Of a DNA stretch of 14,623 bases, positions 11,837-14,623 are shown piece after piece (position 1 is the first letter of the stretch; each line of letters begins with the position of its first letter). A program made the position numbers and the translations under genes. The notes beneath the pieces are model-generated. The model was not told the DNA's origin. It made no database searches and saw nothing but the letters and a program-made list of their open reading frames with translations. Origin of the DNA: Candidatus Pacearchaeota archaeon RBG_13_36_9 (GTDB taxonomy: Archaea; Nanobdellota; Nanobdellia; Pacearchaeales; GW2011-AR1); assembly GCA_001786395.1 (NCBI GenBank), contig MFWN01000041.1, positions 1-14,623 of the forward strand, in the 5' to 3' direction.

Positions 11837-11892
11837 AAGAGGGCAGACGGGGGGGAAGAATAGGGGGACAGCAGGGGGATTATAAGGGGAGG
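11837..11892 (+). repeat. G-rich leader tract of TM8
   Basis: G-runs of three to seven bases recur at short spacing on the + strand between blocks B and C, as in TM4. Confidence 0.55.
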
Positions 11893-12007
11893 CATGAAAA
11901 CAAACCACTCTTCCAGCATCACAACACGCCTTGCTTCGCTGAACCCTACGGTTAAAATAGGGTTGGTACACTTCCAAATATCCAAATAATCTTGCATTAA
12001 TATTCAA
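11893..12007 (+). repeat. Leader block C of TM8
   Basis: Shares CATGAAAAC, CACAACACG, TGCTTCGCTGAACCCTA and ATTCAAATG with 6753-6871. AACCCT (11942-11947) and AGGGTT (11959-11964) can form a hairpin. Confidence 0.5.
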
Positions 12008-12337
12008 ATGAAACAAGCACTAAAAAACCTGGATTATAAGAGCATCTTTTATTACCTCGCAGGCCTTTCATTCTTAATCTTAGTAATCTTCATAATCCTC
12101 TAGACAACAGGCTTCCTGCCAGTCTTTTTCAAAGATAATTTCACATACATCTTCCTTATCATTATAGCCATCATCACAACATATTTAGCATTAAAAATCA
12201 GGAGCATTCCAGAGCAGGGAGAGAAAAGAGATAAAAGCACTATTGTATATTTGAGCAAGTATTTCTTCCTGCTAAGTTTAATTGTCATTGCAATTAATCA
12301 ATTTCTCAAAAGAGAAATTATAAACAGAAACCTTTAA
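12008..12337 (+). pseudogene. TM8: membrane protein copy with an amber codon
   Basis: The frame reads MKQALKNLDYKSIFYYLAG, a first helix, then TAG at 12101-12103 where other copies have TGG (Trp of IILW). It continues in frame with TTGFLPVFFKDNFTY, a second helix, KIRSIPEQ and a third helix YFFLLSLIVIAINQFLKR to a normal stop at 12337. One G-to-A change explains the stop. The N-terminal half resembles TM4/TM7 and the C-terminal half TM3, so the copy is a mosaic. Readthrough is possible but there is no evidence for it. Confidence 0.7.
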
Positions 12338-12353
12338 AAACCTGTTTTTATTA

Positions 12354-12363
12354 TTTTATATAA
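12354..12363 (+). promoter_or_regulatory. TATA box of the AbiEi-like gene
   Basis: TTTTATATAA lies about 26-35 nt before the ATG at 12389, consistent with a very short leader. Confidence 0.45.
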
Positions 12364-12388
12364 GGTAGTAAATAAGGACTTATCAAAA

Positions 12389-13144
12389 ATGGAAAAAACA
12401 AAGGATTTAAGCTTAACTCCAACTCAGGGCAGACTGCAGAGTATTTTGGAATATAAGAAATATAAAATAATTAAGAGAAATGAGCTAATTAGTTTGATAT
12501 CTAAATTCAAAATATCAAAGAATCCTAGATACCTTATTAAATCAATGCTGCAGAAAAAAAGGCTTGTCTCTCTTAAAAGGGGCAATTATGCCATAATTCC
12601 AATAAGTTCTATTGATAAAACTGCAAGAATAGATAGTTTTGAGATTAACGAGCATTTTTTAGAATCTGATGAATACTATATAGGATTGTATAATGCATTT
12701 AATCTCCATGGTTTTACAGAGCAGATCCCAAACAAAATGTTTGTATTTAACACAAAATACTCTGCAGACAGGGAAATCTTAGGCTTAAAATTTAAATTCT
12801 TCAAAATAAAGAAAGATAAACTGTTTGGAATTTTTAAAGAGTATAAATATCCTCATTCTGACAAAGAAAGAACAATAATTGATGCCCTTGACTATCCAGA
12901 ATATCTTGGAGGACTAAGTGAAGTTATAGACAGGATAAAAACTGTAAAATACGACAAAAATAAATTAGTAAAGTATGCAATAAGATATAAGAGCATAAAA
13001 GTAATCAAGCTTGCGGGATTATTGACCCGCAGCAATAAATTATTAAAGCTATTAAAAAAGAAAAAAGCACTATCTTATTATACTACAATTAAAAAAACAA
13101 GAACTAAACTTTTGGATAAAAAATGGAAAATAAGGCTGATTTAA
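12389..13144 (+). CDS. AbiEi-like antitoxin/transcriptional regulator
   Basis: The 251-aa protein has an N-terminal winged HTH (about 13-70, ending LVSLKRGNYAIIP). The core typical of AbiEi-type antitoxins follows: YYIGLYNAFNLHGFTEQIP (96-114), then SDKERTIIDALDYPEYLGG (157-175) with EVIDRI. In AbiE type IV systems AbiEi represses the operon and counters the nucleotidyltransferase toxin AbiEii, which is normally the next gene. Here the following gene is convergent and unrelated, so this copy is an orphan or uses another partner. The C-terminus is Lys-rich. Confidence 0.75.
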   Translation: MEKTKDLSLTPTQGRLQSILEYKKYKIIKRNELISLISKFKISKNPRYLIKSMLQKKRLVSLKRGNYAIIPISSIDKTARIDSFEINEHFLESDEYYIGLYNAFNLHGFTEQIPNKMFVFNTKYSADREILGLKFKFFKIKKDKLFGIFKEYKYPHSDKERTIIDALDYPEYLGGLSEVIDRIKTVKYDKNKLVKYAIRYKSIKVIKLAGLLTRSNKLLKLLKKKKALSYYTTIKKTRTKLLDKKWKIRLI

Positions 13145-13155
13145 AAGAATCTTCC

Positions 13156-14499
13156 CTATTCCAAAATTTCCCAATAGCCGCCCTTATCCGGACCAATGCG
13201 CCTGAGAATGCCTTTTTGCTTTAATCTTTCAAGATACTCTTTTACTGTATCCTCTCCGATGTCGAGAGAGGTGGAAATTTGCTTTCTTGATATTCTTGGA
13301 TTTTTAATGATTAAATTGAGGATCTTTTGCTCAAGCTCAGTTATTATTTTCTGGGGGGTTATCTGGGGGGTTATCTGGGGGGAAGCCATTTTTGTATATT
13401 CCGGATTTGGCTTAAATGTAACATAAAAGTGAGAATCTGTAAATTTAATTTTTGGGTAAGGGGCATTTTCCTTTTTACAATATTCTTTAATCCTTGCAAA
13501 ACCAGACCCTATCTTTTCTCCAAAGTGGATTCTTGAGAATAAATTGGCAATAATGGGATTTCTTCTAAAAACAGTTTCTCCTAATTTGAAGTGTTTTGGT
13601 CTTTTCCATATATTCTCTATCTGAATTTTATCCGGGAAAATTTTGATAATATTGTTATGTCCTGTTTCAAAATAGTCTTTATGCATCACTGAATTAATAA
13701 CAGCTTCTCTAATTGCTTCTCTCGGATATTCATATATGTTCTCTCTCTGCGGTTTGCCTGTGAAGCGATAAGCAACCTTAACATAAAATTCAACAAAAGC
13801 CATAACTTTTTCTATTATCTCTACTAAACTTCCGCCTATCTCTTTTCTTTCTATAACATCTGCCCCTTCAGCATCTCTAAAAACAGCCGCAGTGTAAATA
13901 CTTTGCGGAAAGAATTTTTGCGGTTCTTTTGAAAAAAATAAGATTCCTGCATTATTTAGCGATTTATCTAAAACTCCCAGCTCTTTCAAAATCTTTTCTG
14001 TTGGAATAGAATTTGATAAGTTTGCTTTTTCCAGATAATTACTTAATTTCTCGTTGTCAAAATCTTCTTTTAGGCTGAAACTTTCATTTATTAAGGAGTC
14101 GAATGTTTTCTTATTAGCTGTTAATATCAGGTCTAATATTTCGTCCCTGCTCATTTTCTGGGAATTTGCCCCAATTCTTATAAAAAATCCATCCTTGCAT
14201 TTGTATGGCTTATCTTTTCCTTCCTCAACATTAATAATTAAAATATTCTCGAATTGCTCCAGTTCAATTTTTATAGAGGGGTCGCAGTTTCTGGATATTG
14301 TCTGAATTTCTGATTTAAGCCTGTTACCAATTGGAACCCCAAGAACCTTACCTTCATCATTTATTCCTATAAAGATTCTTCCCCCTTCTGAGTTAGCAAA
14401 AGCTATAATATCTTTATCAATGCCAGTTCTTCCTTCCTTGAATTCCAGATTATAGCCTTCTCCTTCTTTTAAAATAAACTCTAACTCTTTTTTATCCAT
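13156..14499 (-). CDS. AlbA_2 / HATPase_c_4 transcriptional regulator
   Basis: Domains in order from the ATG at 14499 (MDKKELEFIL, 447 aa): an AlbA_2 (Schlafen-type) domain with YNLEFKEG, DIIAFANSEGGRIFIGI and GFFIRIGANS; a GHKL-type HATPase_c_4 with REAVINSVMHKDYF and GEKIGSGFARI; a linker with PQITPQITPQ; and a C-terminal winged HTH (RKQISTSLDIGEDTVKEYLERL). Such proteins are predicted ATP-binding transcriptional regulators found near defence and TA genes. A TTG at 14517 would lengthen it by six residues, but the TATA at 14523 places the transcript start near 14500, favouring the ATG. It converges with the AbiEi gene (11 bp between stops). Confidence 0.85.
   Translation of the reverse strand: MDKKELEFILKEGEGYNLEFKEGRTGIDKDIIAFANSEGGRIFIGINDEGKVLGVPIGNRLKSEIQTISRNCDPSIKIELEQFENILIINVEEGKDKPYKCKDGFFIRIGANSQKMSRDEILDLILTANKKTFDSLINESFSLKEDFDNEKLSNYLEKANLSNSIPTEKILKELGVLDKSLNNAGILFFSKEPQKFFPQSIYTAAVFRDAEGADVIERKEIGGSLVEIIEKVMAFVEFYVKVAYRFTGKPQRENIYEYPREAIREAVINSVMHKDYFETGHNNIIKIFPDKIQIENIWKRPKHFKLGETVFRRNPIIANLFSRIHFGEKIGSGFARIKEYCKKENAPYPKIKFTDSHFYVTFKPNPEYTKMASPQITPQITPQKIITELEQKILNLIIKNPRISRKQISTSLDIGEDTVKEYLERLKQKGILRRIGPDKGGYWEILE
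13351..13381 (-). repeat. 12-bp tandem repeat coding for PQIT
   Basis: On the + strand TCTGGGGGGTTA occurs twice followed by TCTGGGGGG. Read in the gene it gives PQITPQITPQ. The period is a multiple of three, so length changes keep the frame. Confidence 0.6.
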
Positions 14500-14522
14500 A
14501 ATTCCTATAAGAGGCAAATGGA

Positions 14523-14530
14523 TTTAAAGG
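14523..14530 (-). promoter_or_regulatory. TATA-like box of the AlbA_2 gene
   Basis: On the minus strand CTTTAAAT precedes the ATG at 14499 by about 24-31 nt. Confidence 0.35.
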
Positions 14531-14539
14531 TTTCCCTTT

Positions 14540-14623
14540 CTAAACTTTTGCGTTTTTAACAAACACAAAAGAATTCATTATCTCCTTTAATTTATTTATA
14601 TTTCTTGCTTTTTTCTTCAGCCA
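14540..14623 (-). CDS. Possible C-terminal end of a gene entering from the right
   Basis: From the window edge the minus strand is open for 27 codons (WLKKKARNINKLKEIMNS...) to a TAG at 14540-14542. It is Lys-rich and too short to identify. Another frame also ends here (AEEKSKKYK), so this is only a candidate. Confidence 0.2.
   Translation of the reverse strand, partial: WLKKKARNINKLKEIMNSFVFVKNAKV

Noticed and set aside
11785..12016. Minus-strand ORFs opposite the TM8 leader
   Set aside because: Same artefact of C-runs and shared repeat blocks as at 6525-6768.
12100..12288. 62-codon minus-strand ORF inside TM8
   Set aside because: Opposite-strand shadow of the TM8 coding frame with no supporting signal.
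13196..13536. + strand ORFs opposite the AlbA_2/HATPase gene
   Set aside because: Opposite-strand shadows of a well-supported gene; the GYLGGYLGG-type runs come from the PQIT repeat.
1..14623. Insertion sequence, integron integrase or phage genes to explain the array
   Set aside because: No transposase, recombinase or structural phage protein is encoded in any visible frame; the mechanism behind the array is not identified here.

Overview
The window looks like AT-rich archaeal DNA. Strong BRE/TATA promoters (TTTAAATA- or TATAAATA-type) lie 20-30 nt from start codons or inferred transcript starts. Many genes are therefore leaderless or nearly so, and several neighbours overlap by a few bases. 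The gene families (HTH-MNT/HEPN pairs, two kinds of archaeal AAA ATPase with a nuclease-like C-terminus, RelB/RelE, AbiEi, AlbA_2/HATPase) are those of an accessory toxin-antitoxin/defence island. A DPANN-type or similar small-genome archaeon is plausible, but that is an inference. No rRNA, tRNA, transposase, integrase or CRISPR array was seen.

The layout is strikingly regular. Eight copies of one small membrane-protein module (TM1-TM8), all on the + strand, alternate with seven cassettes of one to six genes in either orientation. TM1 (1-117). Cassette 1: a frameshifted RNase H-like gene, a candidate ncRNA, a two-gene metallophosphoesterase operon, a zinc-ribbon gene and HTH-MNT/HEPN pair 1. 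TM2 (to 4208). Cassette 2: NYN ribonuclease. TM3 (4852-5190). Cassette 3: HTH-MNT/HEPN pair 2. TM4 (6872-7119). Cassette 4: ATPase 1. TM5 stub (8713-8811). Cassette 5: intact RNase H-like gene plus candidate ncRNA. TM6 (9451-9651). Cassette 6: ATPase 2. TM7 stub (11139-11222). Cassette 7: convergent RelB and RelE. TM8 (12008-12337). An orphan AbiEi gene and an AlbA_2/HATPase regulator follow.

Five TM copies (TM2, 4, 5, 7, 8) are preceded by a repeated leader made of a promoter-like block, a very G-rich tract and, in two copies, further conserved blocks. All five are visibly damaged: lost start, frameshift, truncation, truncation and amber codon. The two intact copies (TM3, TM6) lack the G-rich leader.

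The most unusual candidate system is a small RNase H-like gene with a structured, GC-enriched RNA encoded convergently just after its stop codon. It occurs twice (139-760 and 8808-9378). The two RNAs share an identical 20-bp minus-strand promoter block at nearly the same distance from the predicted RNA 5' end, although the RNA bodies differ in sequence. Several cassettes also carry their own palindromic operators, which suggests each is self-regulated.
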